64,000 nucleotides of DNA from Coriaria nepalensis (lineage: Eukaryota; Streptophyta; Magnoliopsida; Cucurbitales; Coriariaceae). The position numbers were made by a program, and so were the translations under genes. Below, piece after piece: positions 13,381 to 26,278 of this stretch. The stretch is from contig CP114499.1 of NCBI GenBank assembly GCA_027186245.1, positions 2,795,001 through 2,859,000 of the forward strand, given 5' to 3'. Every line of letters starts with the position of its first letter. Positions within the stretch are counted from its first letter, which is position 1. Under the pieces are notes generated by a model. That model saw only the letters and a list, made by a program, of their open reading frames with translations. It was not told the DNA's origin and made no database searches.

Positions 13381-15300
13381 TTACTTAATGTAAATAGAGA
13401 GAAATATATAAAGTAATAAATGTGATTGATAGAAAATTGAATTTTTTTATAAAAAAAAATATGTATTTTTAAGAAATAATTAATGGAAGATTCATTTAAT
13501 AGAAATGCCTTACAAAAGAAATAACTTTTATTTCTTAATAAATGAGGATAAATTATGTTAAGATAATAATAATAATAATAATAAAGCCCACAAAAAATAA
13601 GGGGATGAATTCGGTCGGAATTCTATCGAATCATAAATTCAATCGAATTTAGGCTGATCTAAGACCAAATCAAATTATAATAATCGAATTTTTAGAACTT
13701 TTTTAATATTAAAATATTACATTTTAATCAATTATTATTTATCTTTTTCATTTTCATTCTTATTTTATTATGTAATTAAACAGACAAAAAAAAAATCTCA
13801 TTCTTATTATATTCTTATTATTATTTATATTCTTATTCCTTCGTAAAATCAAATCAAACGTGCCCTTCCTTTCTTGTTATTTCTTTAATAATAAAGACTA
13901 ATATAATGCACTTATAAATAGGAGCTTATAACGAGGACTATTAGTAACTAATGAACTAATAATGTTCTCACATTAATCACGTTTTATAAGATACTCCAAC
14001 CTTTTACATTTTGATCATTCCCCATCAAACAAAAGTAACTCATCCTCAAAATTTGAGGATTTTAAATTCAAATTTACAAACAATTGAGTGCCATTCAAAG
14101 TTTAATTCCCCTCCCAACCCATATTTTGTATTAATATTTGAATCGAAACCCTAAATTTTAATCTATTAAATAAAATGCACAAAATTTAGAATTAGGAAAT
14201 CCAAGAATGAAGAATCCATGAAGTAAATACTAGTGCATCGTAGTTAATGATGCGTCAAAGACCAACATCGGGGTGGCATTAAGGAGCCACACAGAATGTG
14301 CGTGCTGTGATTCCTGCAGTGTCAGCCTGCCACGCGACAAACCCACGCAAGTCACAGTCCTTTTCTATCTATAGATGCAAATTTGACATTTTAGTCTTTT
14401 AACATTATTGTTTTTGTATATCTTTTCCTTTATTAATTATTTGATATACATATTCTACCCCAAGAAAAGTCTTGAGATTTTTCTACTTTATTTTATTCAA
14501 AATCCATTCCTTAAATAGTTTTTTTTTTTTTTTTTTTTTTTTTTTAATGTCCACTCTACCAGGTAACTCTCAAATTAAGCATTTTTAAATACAAAGTACA
14601 TATTATTTTAAAACTTAATATTTATTAATAAAAAATATATTAAATTATATAAAAAATAATAATATATAATATTTCGATAGATCTATAGAGTAGACGAACC
14701 TAAACATTAAATATAAAAGGGAAAAAAAAAAAAGAAAAAAGAAAAAGACAGAAAAAGAAGCAATAAATGACAAAGCAAATTAAGCAAGCACGAAAATGAA
14801 GAGTGACGGAAATAAGGGCGCCTCGGCGCACGCATGATGCGCGTGCTATGCGGTGGTGGCATTGAGTAGACCACATGACTAACCCACGTACCCACGTACG
14901 TCCTCACAGTCCCTAGTCAATTTGGGTATATGTCGCATCATTTTCCCCATCCAATTATGTTTAATCCCTATTTTCATACATTTCTTTGTGTACAACTTTT
15001 CTTTACACAAACTTTCTTACCAGAAGAATCTTATCACAATAACTGCTTTAACTTGGCCCATTATGGAGTGAATACGGGATGATCCAATTCCATTGATTCC
15101 GTGGTAAGGAAATCATGTTCTATGTTTAATCAAGTGTATATTATATATATTATTGATACATAAAAAATATGAGACATGTGTTACATGGTGAATAAATTGT
15201 TTCATAAAATTAATAATTAACCGGTTATATTTAATATTGATTAAATTTAAATTTAAATTTAAAAATTAAATATAACAATTAAAATGATTATATTAATTAA
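13381..15300. other. AT-rich intergenic with a diverged GC-richer duplication
   Basis: Mostly AT-rich. An (AAT)n run lies at about 13566-13584 and a T-tract at 14519-14545. Two GC-richer blocks at about 14240-14370 and 14815-14930 share ordered words (ATGCGCGTGCT/TGTGCGTGCTG, then CCCACG, then TCACAGTCC) and may be an old duplication. No gene was recognised. Confidence 0.4.
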
Positions 15301-17200
15301 ATTGAATAATAATTAATATTAGTCGACCGAATGAGTTTAAAGGGATAAAATTTGATTTAATAATAAAATAATCAAAGAAATAAGGAAACACTTAGATTAA
15401 TGATATGACATAAGGATGACTGTTGATCAAAGGCACAAGAATAACTCAAGACGTAATCTCGACCGTCCGAAGAAAAGATAAAGTAGTATCCCCTCACCAT
15501 ACAAGGTTCAGTTGAAATTAAAGAGAGAGGAAGGTGGATTTTGGCCGAAACATAAGGGAGGCAGAAGGAATTTCGGACAAAATCGTTTTCTTAACAAAAA
15601 CTTTTCACATTTTCAAAAAAGTAACTCTGAAATCATATAGTATTTAATCAACTGGAGAAAGTGGCCGAAAATGAAGGGGGAATGAAAGGAGTTCAGCCGA
15701 AATGAAAGGGAAGAGAGAGAGAAGTTAATTTAAATGAACTCGGACTCTATTTCGATCGGATTCAATTAGAAATGAAAATGAAAGAGTCATCTCACCAAAA
15801 GAGCGACTAGGGCCCAAAAAGTGGGAAGGTGGCCGAATTTTTAGAGAAAAGTTGATACTCCATATTGGTTTATTTACAAAGATGCATGCCATCATGAATT
15901 GATGGCCGAAGAGCGAGAAAACCAATCAATCCTATGTCTTAGGTCAACCATCTTCCCATCAAAGAATGTCTTCAAGGTGGGTGAATCCATGAAAAACGGC
16001 CAAAAAGAAAAACCTACAAAAAAGGGCAGTTTTAAAGTAAAAAATTATGGCAAGCGATTAAAAATGGCCAATTGTGATTATCTAAGACATCAGGGATTAA
16101 AAGAGGAAGATACTTACTTATTTAGGAAGCTTTTGAAGAGGTTGTTGATGGAGGAATGACTAAGCACGTTTTTGCATAAATCAAACTCTTTGGATGGAAT
16201 TTATAACAACATAAAGAGCAAACTTGCACGATGAAGATTATCTGGTCGGAATAAACTTTCGACGAGTGAAACTAGAGATAGGTTAAAATATGTAAGAGCT
16301 TGATGGTGAAAGAATGGATGAAAACAAAGGGGTTTTCGATTTTAATAGAAGATAGAAGTTGAAGCATTTTAATTATAGAAGAAATGTTTAAAATATGGAG
16401 CAAAATTCGAAGATATTTGATAAGAAAAGAGATGAAAGGTGTAAGAGATAGTACAACCTCATCTTTTCCAATCAAATTTCAGCAAGATCAAAGTGGGAAC
16501 CACCCATTCCGACTTGGTGGTCAAAAATGATAATTGAAACAACAAGTTTTGGGCGAAGGTGGTAAGTGGAACAAATTTTGGCTGAAAAATGAGGGAAATG
16601 AGGCCAGTTTTGATTGAAATTTTGGATAATAAAGAAGGAAATTTTCAACCAAGCTTAGTGAGAACCATCTATAGCCAAAATTTGGGAAAAAACCAAGCCA
16701 AAATTTGGCTGGCCATGATAGGAGTGGGAAGGATTAGAGGGTAGACTTGGTAGTTTGATGGAGATTAAAGAAAGAGAAGGACAATGTGTAAGAAGGGTAT
16801 GATGTATCCTAGAAATTCAATCATGATTGGTCAAATTGTATGAGACCACTCATATGGCCAAAATTTAGAAGGAGAAAAACCATTTCAGACAATCGATTTT
16901 TAACCTAAGGAAGGATGATTTGGCTAGACAAGTTGCTCTATTTCTTGATTGAGTCACATGAGGAAATTCAGGTTTCAAATTATGGTTATTTTCTATAAAA
17001 TCTTAGAGGTGATTCCAAGAGAGGAAAATCCCCTAAGGAGTTTTTCAAATTTGTTTCGGTTGGGGGTTAAATCTCTGATCGATTTTCTAAGGAATAAAGG
17101 AAATTTCATATTTTTATCGAAATCTTGAATCACATCGGGTATTACATTATTATTTCGGCCTTAAATCGGCTTAAATGACAAAAGAAAAAGGAAAGAAGGA
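15301..17200. other. Decayed retroelement-like DNA with recurring GGCCGAA word
   Basis: This stretch is purine-rich on the plus strand and repeats a GGCCGAA or GGCCAAA word about ten times (for example near 15543, 15662, 15832, 15902, 16000 and 16856). It joins directly to the decayed coiled-coil frame at 17.3-17.7 kb. An 86-codon open frame at 15899-16159 is lysine-rich with no family signature. I infer a degenerate retrotransposon, but saw no reverse transcriptase, integrase or clear terminal repeat. Confidence 0.3.
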
Positions 17201-17344
17201 AATAAGAATGTAGTAGGAATTATATCAACGAGTGTACGATTTTTACAAGAGACTCCTAGTAAGGATCGATGCCATTAAGAATTTTAGTGGTCGTCATCAT
17301 GTCATTTTGAAGAGCCTCAACGGTAGTTCAGCCCTTTGATAGAG

Positions 17345-17690
17345 TAAAGGTTGTACGATTAACATCCCAGATATCATGATAACAAGTGACCTTTGGAGAT
17401 GTCTTCTTGAATATCAAACTGCTTCGACCGTAAATTGGCAAGTCAAAGCTTGAGTTCGTCGATTTGAGAGTTGGCCTCAACATATTTGACATAAAGTTCT
17501 TGGAGGTAGCCTTGTCGATCTAAGATTCTATCCCATTTTATCTTTAAATTATTAAGTTCTTGATCATGTTCGATAAGATATTTAAGCACTCGAAATCTCT
17601 TTCCACTTTGCTTTCTATATAGGGAAGTAAGTCGCTGAGTTCACCCAAAAGCTTCTTAAGCTGAACCTACAATTGGCCGGTTGCATGACT
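17345..17690 (-). pseudogene. Decayed coiled-coil reading frame, family unknown
   Basis: On the minus strand, starting near 17665, the frame encodes a Leu/Glu/Lys-rich heptad-like run (LGELSDLLPYIESKVER). It continues after a one-base shift near 17597 with further heptad-like sequence (for example DQELNNLKIKWDRILDR and YVEANSQIDELKL) and is cut by stops near 17438 and 17362. The amphipathic pattern over about 100 residues is hard to get by chance in this AT-rich context. It could be the remains of a retroelement gag or accessory protein, or of a host coiled-coil gene; I cannot tell which. Confidence 0.35.
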
Positions 17691-17700
17691 TGAGTACACG

Positions 17701-19762
17701 ACTTCATGAAGATCCGCATGCACCACATCCAAACATGGTCGTTTTTGGCAGCATAGCTCAATGTGTATGCAAAACAAACATGTTGCGCATCTCAATATAT
17801 CTAGAAAAAAAGCATCTCAATCTCATTCAAAATAGACACCAATTCAATCATAATCTTTAGTTTCTAACCATTTTAAATATATAAGAAATCAAATCGTAAA
17901 AATACCTCTAATTTCGCAAAATCATACCATAACAGCTCAAGGTTAAGGATTTTATTTTTGATCTTCATGCTCATGGCTTGCTTGATCGGAAATCATCTCC
18001 ATATTCTTGATTTCAAGTGATGGAGAAGATGAAGAGATGTACTGTTCAGATTGATAGAGCTTAAAGGGTTGATGTCACGCGGGTTGATGGAAGAAGAGTG
18101 AGAAGAATAATAAGGTGAGAAAAAAAGGAGAGAAGGTGGTGTTGGGAAAATAAGAAGAGAGTGCGGAGAAGAAAAAAATATTCGAAGAAAAAGAAAAGAT
18201 AAATTAAAAATAAAATCATAATATAAAGCGATTTTCTCAACATGTTATCAATGGTTTGTTAACTGGTTCAACAAGTTCAATGGGTAAAGTTCAATTTAGT
18301 ATTTCGTGAAAATTTTCAAAATTTCAAAATTTTCGGATTAATATTATTTTAGTTTGAAATTAAAATTTTTTAATTTAAATATACTTTTTAGGACCTTTTA
18401 AGGAAAAAAGTATTAATTTGGGACTTTTTGAAAAACGGCGTGCCAATAGGCTCTCATTCTCAACTTCTCACTACAAGGACCCGAGAACGATATCTAGTTG
18501 AATTCTTTATATTAACTTGTTAACATAAAGATATGCGTAAGGATACTTTGTAAGATACCGCACAAGATTTGTGTAATAAAACTAAACCCACTTTTCCAAG
18601 TGGAATCACTAAGATGGTTATGGTAAGCATGGGAGGCACACTCACACACTCGCACTTTAATAAAATATGGTTAAATTTTCACTCATTTTATACGAGTCCA
18701 CTACGATACCACCACCACTTTTTTGTCGTTTCAAATTGATAATTTTTGTTTTTGGTTTTTGTTCTTTTGTTTGATTTTAATCCAATTGCTATCTCATCAT
18801 GTGTCCACTTTAACTACCTGATTAGCCCTCCCACTAAACAACTTTCTTAAGTAATAATAAAAACCAAACAATGCATTAATGAATACTACAAGAAACGTAT
18901 CAAAATTGATATACAATATGCTCAATTTTGGAAAATTGAGCATATTTATGTATTATCAATTAACATTAAATTATAATCTTAAATATTTATATATACACGT
19001 TACAAATTACAAGACATATGAAACCAAATAGAAATGATCTACACTATATCTATATTTTCGAGTTATTTATTTAAGAGATATATTTAAGTAAACATGATAT
19101 AAAAAATAGTGGATCAAATAAATATAAATGTATACTATATCTTTTCTCCCTCCCGTTGCTCTCTCTCTTTTGATCTAGCCTTGAAAAAGCTCTCAAACGA
19201 CAGATTTTCACTCCTTCCTTTTTTTTTTTTTTTTTTTTGGAGTATTTTCATCTCTTTTTGAGGTTTAATTTCTTATTTTTTTAAAGAAAAAATTCAGTTT
19301 TTTTATTATTGAGTTTTAGGTCTTGAATAATGACCATTTGAAAATATGTCAATCTCAAAATTATAGGTATACCAATAATAAGCTATGAAATACTATGAAA
19401 AAAATGTAGAACCGTATACTTTTGATATTATTGAATCTTAATGATTTAAATATATATAAACAATGATATAAGCAGCGGAAATTGATAGTAGATAGAGAGA
19501 GTGAGGAGAGCAAATAGGAAAAGATTGAGATGAATGAGGAAACGAATGAAGAGAAAGGCGAAGTGGAAGAAATAGGAGATAAACATAAACTTCAAACTTC
19601 TTTTTATTAACTGTTACACTGATTCTTACAAAGCGGGAAGAGAAAGCTAATAATTTTGAATACTTTAAAATTTAATGATCAGCAGAGAACACACATTATT
19701 TCCAAATGCGACGAATTGCTTTATGGAAAGTAGATTCTTACTGTCGGGCGTGCGAGTCCTAG
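17701..19762. other. AT-rich intergenic, nothing recognised
   Basis: No coding pattern was recognised on either strand. It holds a T-tract at about 19220-19239 and purine-rich DNA at about 18080-18220. Its right end joins the 3' end of the endogenous pararetrovirus. Confidence 0.35.
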
Positions 19763-19862
19763 ATGAGTTTGGAGTCAAGTGGTCCCGTGACAGCTAAGGC
19801 TTTGGATAATTAAAGGATCATCTTTCCTTTACCTTTATCCCTTCTTTTTTAGGGCAACGATT

Positions 19863-20989
19863 CTATTTCGACTCGGGATCTTCTTTATTGAATGGAGTCA
19901 AATCTTCTTTTGGCCTGGTGTGTGGGGTCAGGACGGCCTTGGATTTTTTTGGGATCTTTTCTCCCATCTTCTCATTGAGGAAATTCCTCAAATCCTCAAT
20001 AGTGAATTGCGACAGGTCTTCACTAATTTCCGTTCTCGACGGAAGGCAGGTAGAAGATGAAGGGAGGGTCCTTTGGACTTTTATAATTCCCTTATAATGA
20101 TACACACTATGGTAGTTTTTCAAGTGATACTTGTCCCACCATTTTATATACAATATCCTCATGAGCCATGGGACATTTGGGAAAATGTCGTACGCCGCAT
20201 CATCATCGTACCATATTATATATTCCCATTTAACGATTCAAGGTATTCTATAGACTATTTGAAATGTTAGAACTACATATAAATAATCGTCTGGAATACC
20301 ATTCTCAACCCAAAATAACTCAAATATTTTTGGAACATATATAGGATAATAGTGAGGCTTAATACTATAATTATTAAACCAATTTCAGAACCAACTAGAA
20401 AATTCTACTTGATCAGTGTAAAAGGATATCCACCAACTGTGTTTATGCTTAGAGTTTTGGATTAGCAATATTTGATTCCAAGCACAATATAATCATAGTA
20501 GTCAGACGTTCATGGTTCCCTTTCACAATGCCTTATTCTCTAAAGGGCTCCTTTGAATCATTCGGTGGGCTGAATCACTTGCAAAATTCTCAATTTAGAG
20601 AAGGGCACTTGATTGTTTTTGAACTTTGTGTCCACCTAGATAGAACTTGATTCTTCTAGGAGGGACACGAACTATATCCATGATTTTGAATGGTGGATGG
20701 GGAGCAAATGATCGCACAACCATTTTTGTGCAATATCCCTGAATTTTTCCCCTTCTCCAATTGTGGGAACATCAGATTCCTCTATGAGGTAGATGAGTTC
20801 TTCATGCAGTGGGAAATAGGGGTTATCATTTTCACTGTCTAGATGAGTAGGAAGAGCATCCTTCAACGCATCTCTAGAGTGAATCTGATCACTCTTCTTT
20901 CCTAGTTCAGGGGATGAAGTCTTTGGCTGTTTCTGGGCTTTTCTAGGATCCATTATGATTTCCGCTCCTATCTTTAAGGAGGTTTTCCC
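19863..20989 (-). pseudogene. C-terminal tail of pararetroviral polyprotein
   Basis: Frames at 20672-20998 and 19863-20162 are charged and Pro/Lys-rich, follow RNase H directly, and carry no known catalytic motif. Between them (about 20170-20670) the reading is lost. The final part (19863-20045) has a second copy at 28240-28418. Confidence 0.55.
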
Positions 20990-21625
20990 TGTTGCCATCT
21001 GATTGTAAAAATTCTCGAGTTAAGAAGTCTGGAGGGGGATTATTTTCACCTTTAATATCCTCGAGGTCGAGGTCGAAGTCGAAGATAGAGAGAATTCCTT
21101 GCCAACGAGCAAATATTTGCTTCGACACTAAGGTTTTCATGTCTTTAAATAAAATGTCTTTGGCCACTTTACAGTTTACCCTTATCAGGAATCTTTTATT
21201 GATAAGGTTTGGCTCAAATTTTTTGACGCATAATACTATGGATAATATATCCTTTTTTACTATGGAATAATTATGTTGGGCTCATTTCCAAACGCCCGAG
21301 GTGAAGTATACTAGGACTTCCTTGTCATCCCTTTTCTATTTCAAGATTCCGCCAAAGCCCAATTCTAAAGCATCTATCACCCCAATTTTAAATGCCTCTG
21401 GATGGGCCATATTGAGACAAGGGACCTCCTTGGCCCGTAACTTAATTTTACATCCCACTTTTGTGCATTTCTCAGTCCATTCGGAGAGGTTCTTCCTAAG
21501 TGTTGCATATAAGGGGCTGTTATTCCTTGCGAGGTCTTGATAAAAGTTTGCAATATAATTTTGACTTCCCAAAAACCTTTGAAGTCGAGTCTTTTCCAGG
21601 ATGACATCAGAAAAGTTCTCCACAA
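20990..21625 (-). pseudogene. Pararetroviral connection and RNase H region
   Basis: Frames at 21336-21623 and 20943-21167 carry the post-RT RFLG block, a D-A-x-E-x-G-F-GG-type RNase H start, and the ARWQ and DFLTREFL words typical of the end of caulimovirid RNase H. At least one frameshift and a gap of poor sequence (about 21170-21330) separate them. Confidence 0.7.
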
Positions 21626-21695
21626 ACTGAATGGCTTGCTAGATTGGGACGATAGTATTCTTCTTTATAGTATGGCCCAAGAACTTGATTTATAT

Positions 21696-22330
21696 CTAGA
21701 AAAGCTTCATTTTTATGGCTGACGCTGCGAGTCCAGCCTTCCTCATAATACTTAAGAATATTCCTAAATGCTTAAAATGCTGGTCTACATTATGTGAAAA
21801 CACCAACTCATCGTCAATATACATAATAATAAAATCTCCATATGAAATAAATACCTCATTCATGATATTCTGGTATTCGGATGAAGCATTCTTCAATCCA
21901 AATGGCATGACATTCCATTCGAAGTATCCAAAGGGGACTATGAAGGTTGTTTTGTATCGATTTTTTTCCTTAATTGGATTTACTAGTTGTCCGATTTCAT
22001 GTCAAATTTTGAATAAATTTTGGCGGCAAAAAGACGATTAAGAAGGTCCCTTTTGTTGAGGATGAGATATCTAATCCATCTTAGAGCTTGATTGAGGGGC
22101 TTATAATTTATCACAAGTTTTAGTGCTCTTCAGTCAAGCTCAGTGACATTCTGTATATAGAATGTTGTATAACTCCAAGGGTAATAACTCTTTCTAAATA
22201 GTCCTTTGGGAATGAGCTATTCTATCTCCCTTTTACACACTTTCACAACTCATCATTCATGGCTATTGGCCTGGCTTTAGTAGGGATATATTTTTATGAG
22301 AATGTAGGCTCATAGGGTAATCCCACCATA
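21696..22330 (-). pseudogene. Pararetroviral reverse transcriptase region
   Basis: The best-preserved part (21696-21908) has the MPFGLKNA block and the YIDD catalytic box of pararetroviral reverse transcriptases. The N-terminal fingers and palm (about 21910-22330) are split between frames. Confidence 0.75.
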
Positions 22331-22344
22331 TGTTGCTCTCTTTC

Positions 22345-22870
22345 TTAGAACGTATTTGAGACTTCATCACATATTTCTGTTTGGAACTTCTTCTCCAAAT
22401 CCCTAATCTTTTGTTTAATCTTAGGGGATTGAATATGCTCTTCTACTCTCCTTGAGGTGATTTCCTCCTGGAGAGACAGAAAGAACTTTTCCTTCTTCTG
22501 AATTTGCATCTTAACCAGATTCACCTTATGGTACTTTGGCCTTTGAGAAAACTTGAAATTTAGCTTATGACCTTGTACCTCTACAACAATCCCTTTATCA
22601 TCAATCTGATGTATATGGTACACCATATGCAGGAATGGATTTCCCAAAATAACTCCTTGAGAAAGATTCTTGACCATAATAAACGACACAAACATATACC
22701 ACTGTTGCAGATTGTAACATCTATCAACTCATATTCTATCATTAGTTTGGAACCATTGACCGTATTCAAAATCTCAATGATCTTTCTAAAATATTTTGAA
22801 GGAATCATTCATTCATTAATGTAATTTAAATCAGCTCTTGAATCTATTAGAGCCTCAGTTTTCAACGAAA
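22345..22870 (-). pseudogene. Pararetroviral aspartic protease region
   Basis: The catalytic D-S/T-G motif of retropepsins is present but changed to D-S-R near 22848-22840, a Gly-to-Arg change explained by one base. The later I-L-G-N-P-F-type motif of the fold is at about 22650. The frame is broken between these points, so the protease is not functional. Confidence 0.65.
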
Positions 22871-24059
22871 ATTACCTATTGACTACAATAGTAATTGGGG
22901 AATACCACTCTTGATTATCTTTCTACTTGATTTATCCAAATTAAATCAGGTCAAGACTGAAGGAACATTACCTCAGTACTAAGCTGAACGATTTTGGCAG
23001 AGTGCTTTGTTAGTAAGGATGATTCTTCTTGGAACTTGGTTCTGGAAGGTTGTGCCTATTGTATTGCCTACTCTCTAGGGGATGAAGGGGTGTTGTCGAA
23101 TTCTTTCAAATTTTTGATAGCTTCTAGGTCTGCGACCATCCTTTTCAAATCCTTCACTTCTCCCTTTAACATGCCGATTTCCTATCTCAAGTCATCAACA
23201 TAGGTTTCCCTTTTGACATATTTATCTTTTTGTTCAACGTGTCTTTGCTGAATTTCTTTAATCGAGAATCGATTTATTGAAGTGTTTTCTTCAATATTTT
23301 GCTTAAGTGGAGACTTCTCTTTCTTAATGTCTTGTTTCATCAAGGTTCTTATCAATTTAAGCTTTACCTCCTTTTCTAGAATACTATCCAATATTTCCAA
23401 CATGTCTCCTTCCTCTTATGTCAGCACATTGATGGATAGGTGTGAGGCCCGATTATTTTTTGGCATAAGCAATTAGCCTTTAAGTTATTAAGCTAATAAT
23501 GATAATAATATAATGAAAAGGGTTATATTTTTATGGTATAATATACACTACAAAAATGATGAGGTGGTGGGATTCATTAGCTCACATTTCTCTCTCATGG
23601 TATAAGAGAAGGATGAAGATATATTATTTTGGTTATTAATATAAACCATGGTCATATAAGACAATTAACTACGAACTTATCATCTTTACCTTTAACTTTA
23701 TATAGTACGGACAACTTCAGCAGCTCCACTGATCAAAAAATTTCCACTCTCACTAGCCTTGAGAAAATTCCAACAAAAACTAAAGAAATTCCTTCCTTCG
23801 TCTTTAATGAGAATCAGTGAAGGTGAAAGCAAGATTCTAAAGTGCACAGACCATGATTCTGATCATATACAAGACAAAACAGAGCATAGCAGTCAAGGAT
23901 GATTTATGGTAAAATCCTTCTCTGCTCATAGATTTGAAATCATTAGTTTCTTAATAATAGGTCAAAATTAAGAGTAGAATTGATAAAGTATAAGAAATCA
24001 ATTTGAAATCGAGAACTCAATTATGTTTTTGTCTTTTTAGACCAAGAACTCAGTTTAGG

Positions 24060-24265
24060 AAGGAAGGAACAGTTCTCGGTATGGAAAGGAAGAAGAGACC
24101 TCAGTCTCGATCGGGAACGTAGACTGAGAGATGTTATATGAGACGTCGGTCTTGGAGAAAAGAGCTTAGTCTGGGGTAGAAGAAAAGAGCTCGGTCCAGG
24201 AAATGAGAAAAAACCTCGGTATAGGAAAGGAAAAAAAACCTCTGTCTAGGAAGAAAAAGTAAGTG
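24060..24265. repeat. Degenerate tandem repeat within older LTR
   Basis: About eight imperfect units of about 20-25 bases, built on a GA-rich stretch followed by CTCGGTC or a near variant (for example AGAGCTCGGTCCAGGAAA). It lies wholly inside the older LTR. Confidence 0.55.
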
Positions 24266-25868
24266 TTCTAGGAAGAATACTCGATCCAAAAGTACTTTTG
24301 ACATGTTTCGAAGGGTTGACGGGGTCGAAGGGTTGATGGATCGAAGGCTCCACACCTTGATGCCTTAATTTTGTGAAATACTACCTAAGGTTGATGGGGT
24401 CGATGAGGGTTGACGGGTCTATGAATTTACGAGGTAAAGTCTGCTATTACAGCAACAAAATCCTAAGTGAGGATGATTTGAATGAGAATTTCATGAGTTT
24501 TTGTTCCAGATATACGGTTTTATGAATGTATGGATTTGAATACATATCTAAATGAAGATTTGAATTCATGGATTTTATAAGTGTATACTTTATGTTTGGA
24601 AAATTATGTAATGTATGAATTTTGAAGTGCATTAAGTTTTGTGATGGGAACCCTACCAGCATCAGGATTGCTAGCTATATGCACATAGAATGTTATGTTA
24701 CTGGATTGAGATTAGCAGTTCGGGATGTATGCAAGGTATGGCTTGTTATGATTACCTGCGTGGCAGGGTAAGTTACCTACGTAGCATGGTATGTTAAAAG
24801 AAGAATTGTTCCCTTAAGTATCGCCCCGTGAGTGGAGGAAACAATAGAGACCTTATGTAACGCCCGCCCTACTAGCTGTTTAGGTTATCAAATACTTTTC
24901 TTAGGAAACATATACAGCTAGTGGGTGCATTACTTTTCCTTTTGATTATAAAAATTTATGTTCCTTAAAATTAACTTTATTTCCAAAAGCGGTTTGAAGG
25001 ATATACCTAATAAATTGGAAAATACAGCGGAAGCCTTTGTCATAGAAAAGAAATCTCAAAACTTTTTAAACACCTTATTCTTTATTTGAATATATATATA
25101 AATAAGAAGTGCAAATTTTTAAACTCATTGCTTACAAAGGTCGGGTCTCATATGTACAATCTCACGGACTGATAGCCTCCATTCATTTGTTCCTTAGCTT
25201 ACCGCCTTACCTTTGTAATTTCCTACAACACAGAGTAGACATCTATGAGCTAGAAGCTCAGTAAGGATAGTGTCCTACTCGCATCGCTATTCTTTTATGA
25301 TTATCGTGAGTTACTGCTTTTATGACCTATATTTAACATGCATAAGTTCCTATCATTCTACATACTTGGGCCCTGAGGATGCTACCACCGGTATGTCAAC
25401 TGATATTTAATCAGCGGTCCGCTTATGACCGTTGCAACGATCCACTTATGACCTTTTCTTTAATATCATTTGGGGTCCTTTCTGATCGACAAGCGATCAT
25501 TCTTTTGACCCGGCAGCACCTCACTTTAATATTATGCATGCTTATTCTTTTTATTTATTTTAGCATAATATTAACTTCTGAAAATACGAACATATGCACT
25601 TAATGTTTAAAGTTTGTACTTTCATGAAACCATCATGCTATATTACGTTCATTCTAGTTATGATTCTTATTTCTAGCATGATAATCATAGTATTTCACTT
25701 CTACTTAGCATGTTACAATTATAATCCTAACGCAGACATAACCAAGTCATCATGCTTAATAATTAATATTATCCTAAATTAATATAATTATAACCATAAT
25801 AATAAACTAACAATATCCGGGTGTTGCAGTGAGACTATACTTACAAAGATTAGTTGACCGGAGATTTT

Positions 25869-26042
25869 GACTTTCCTTTTTCTTTCTTTCCTTTCTTTCC
25901 CTTCCTTTCCTTTCTCTCCTTTTTCCTTTCCTCTCTTTCCTTTCTCTCCTTTTTCCTTCCCTCTCTTTCTTTCCTTTCCTCTCTTTTTTTCCTTTCTTTC
26001 TTTTCTTTCCTTTCTCTCCCTTTCTCTCCCTTTCTCTTATGT
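25869..26042. repeat. (CCTTT)n-like pyrimidine tract
   Basis: About 170 bases of almost pure C/T built from CCTTT and CTTTC units, inside the younger LTR. It produces spurious Phe/Ser-rich and Lys/Arg-rich open frames on the two strands. Confidence 0.9.
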
Positions 26043-26218
26043 CCTCTCTACATGCTTTTGCCGTAAACATCAAATGGGATTTATATAGTACAATCAAATA
26101 TGCCTAAGATTGACACCTTATGTGGTGATTAAGCATATTGCATGACACATATTATGATGAAACAGCAACCATAATGCTGATGTTGCTTAAGGTGTTTGCC
26201 AAATGGTAACAACGTGGC

Positions 26219-26278
26219 ATTATTTTATTTTATTTATTATTACTATTATTATTATTATTATTATTATTATCATTATTT
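26219..26278. repeat. (TTA)n microsatellite
   Basis: A TTA/ATT trinucleotide run with a few interruptions, inside the younger LTR. Confidence 0.85.

Larger units (their letters stand above)
19763..23440 (-). mobile_element. Endogenous pararetrovirus (Caulimoviridae), 3' half, broken
   Basis: Read on the minus strand, this part runs in viral order: a lysine/glutamate-rich linker (about 23403-23180), aspartic protease (about 22870-22345), reverse transcriptase (about 22330-21696), RNase H (about 21625-20990) and a C-terminal tail ending at about 19863. Domain order and wording are of the caulimovirid polyprotein type (no integrase after RNase H), which separates it from Gypsy elements. It is full of stops and frameshifts. 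It continues at 27483 after an LTR insertion. The bases just beyond the tail (19763-19862) also occur near 28095, next to the second tail copy. Confidence 0.8.

Noticed and set aside
15899..16159. 86-codon lysine-rich frame as a gene
   Set aside because: No family signature, no splice partners, and it is embedded in decayed repeat-like DNA.
25807..26097. Lys/Glu/Arg-rich 96-codon frame and Phe/Ser-rich frames on the other strand
   Set aside because: They are translations of the (CCTTT)n tract in the younger LTR.
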